From assembly GCA_004557315.1 (NCBI GenBank), contig SFEH01000107.1:1-7067 (forward strand): DNA of 7,067 bases. The letters run 5' to 3'. Made by a program: the position numbers and the translations under genes. This DNA is from Bacteroidales bacterium (GTDB lineage Bacteria > Bacteroidota > Bacteroidia > Bacteroidales > UBA3663). The notes beneath the pieces were generated by a model, which ran no database searches, had not been told where the DNA came from, and was given only the letters and a program-made list of their open reading frames with translations. Each line of letters opens with the position of its first letter. Within the stretch, counting starts at the first letter, position 1. Shown one piece after another: positions 6,802 through 7,067 of the stretch.

Positions 6802-7017
6802 ATGTTTGAATATCTTTTTGCACGCCACCGAAACGACTACATTCGTCTTGCATTGCATCACAAGACTTCACCTGATCGCATCTGGAGATTGGCTCACGGT
6901 CATTCTGCAAAGAACAGCAAAGACAGGGAGATCCTGCATGATCTGCTCGATTTGGGCATCATATATCGACATAACCGATCGCGCAAGGCAGAAGACTATG
7001 TCATGGACAACGAATAA
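6802..7017 (+). CDS. uncharacterised 71-residue basic/His-rich small protein
   Basis: I cannot assign a function. The product is soluble, without signal peptide or membrane helix, and predicted by eye to be mainly helical: FEYLFARHRNDYIRLALHH (2-20), SPDRIWRLAHG (23-33) and KDREILHDLLDLGII (40-54), then a polar tail. It has 13 Arg/Lys, 11 Asp/Glu and 7 His, the His residues being unusually frequent. The second and third helices, joined by a short HSAKNS turn, are reminiscent of a small helix-turn-helix fold, but this is a resemblance and not a family match. The start is preceded by an AT-rich leader with a possible promoter box, 29 bases after the MarC stop. A competing frame (from 6806, open to the window end) overlaps it, but this frame shows clear amphipathic periodicity and ends cleanly at TAA. 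It has no cysteines and no obvious metal site. Confidence 0.7.
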   Translation: MFEYLFARHRNDYIRLALHHKTSPDRIWRLAHGHSAKNSKDREILHDLLDLGIIYRHNRSRKAEDYVMDNE

Positions 7018-7067
7018 AGAACGAAACAAACAAGATACGCATCTCCTATGCGAAACACTATATTAAT

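Noticed and set aside
7038..7052. A 5-bp inverted repeat (CGCAT/ATGCG) with a 5-base loop after the last gene, considered as a terminator.
   Set aside because: The stem is too short and no T-run follows; the window ends too soon to judge.
6806..7066. An overlapping plus-strand frame open to the window end.
   Set aside because: It overlaps the better supported 71-residue frame; its translation is Thr/Cys/Ile-rich without amphipathic pattern.

Overview
The window looks like an ordinary chromosomal segment of a Bacteroidales bacterium, most likely Prevotellaceae. The evidence is the protein character (ParE with EGDSASGS, a MarC protein with a Bacteroidetes-type core, an S41 protease with a long C-terminal tail), starts without Shine-Dalgarno sequences behind AT-rich leaders, and Bacteroidetes-type -7 promoter boxes (TAnnTTTG-like). 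Genus assignment is inference; no rRNA or other taxonomic marker is present.

Layout. The left edge (1-200, minus strand) holds the N-terminal two thirds of a MIP18/DUF59 (SufT/PaaD-like) protein, cut by the window border. A 109-base AT-rich divergent spacer (201-309) carries back-to-back promoter candidates. From 310 to 7017 everything is on the plus strand: argS (arginyl-tRNA synthetase), a topoisomerase IV subunit B (parE), coaD (phosphopantetheine adenylyltransferase), an exported S41 C-terminal processing protease, a MarC-family membrane protein and a 71-residue uncharacterised protein. The gaps are 41, 22, -4 (ATGA overlap), 11 and 29 bases, so this reads as one long co-directional transcription unit. 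A second promoter may lie just before the last small gene. The final 50 bases are non-coding as far as they can be read.

Function. The genes are housekeeping: aminoacylation, chromosome decatenation, coenzyme A synthesis and envelope proteolysis, plus two poorly characterised proteins. They do not form one pathway. The grouping looks like a conserved housekeeping operon rather than a functional module. I see no mobile element, CRISPR array, RNA gene, toxin-antitoxin pair or defence system. The least explained items are the 71-aa protein with its possible own promoter, the small hairpin and mini-ORF in front of parE, and the duplicated N-terminus of the MarC protein. I do not see convincing evidence of a new biological system here.
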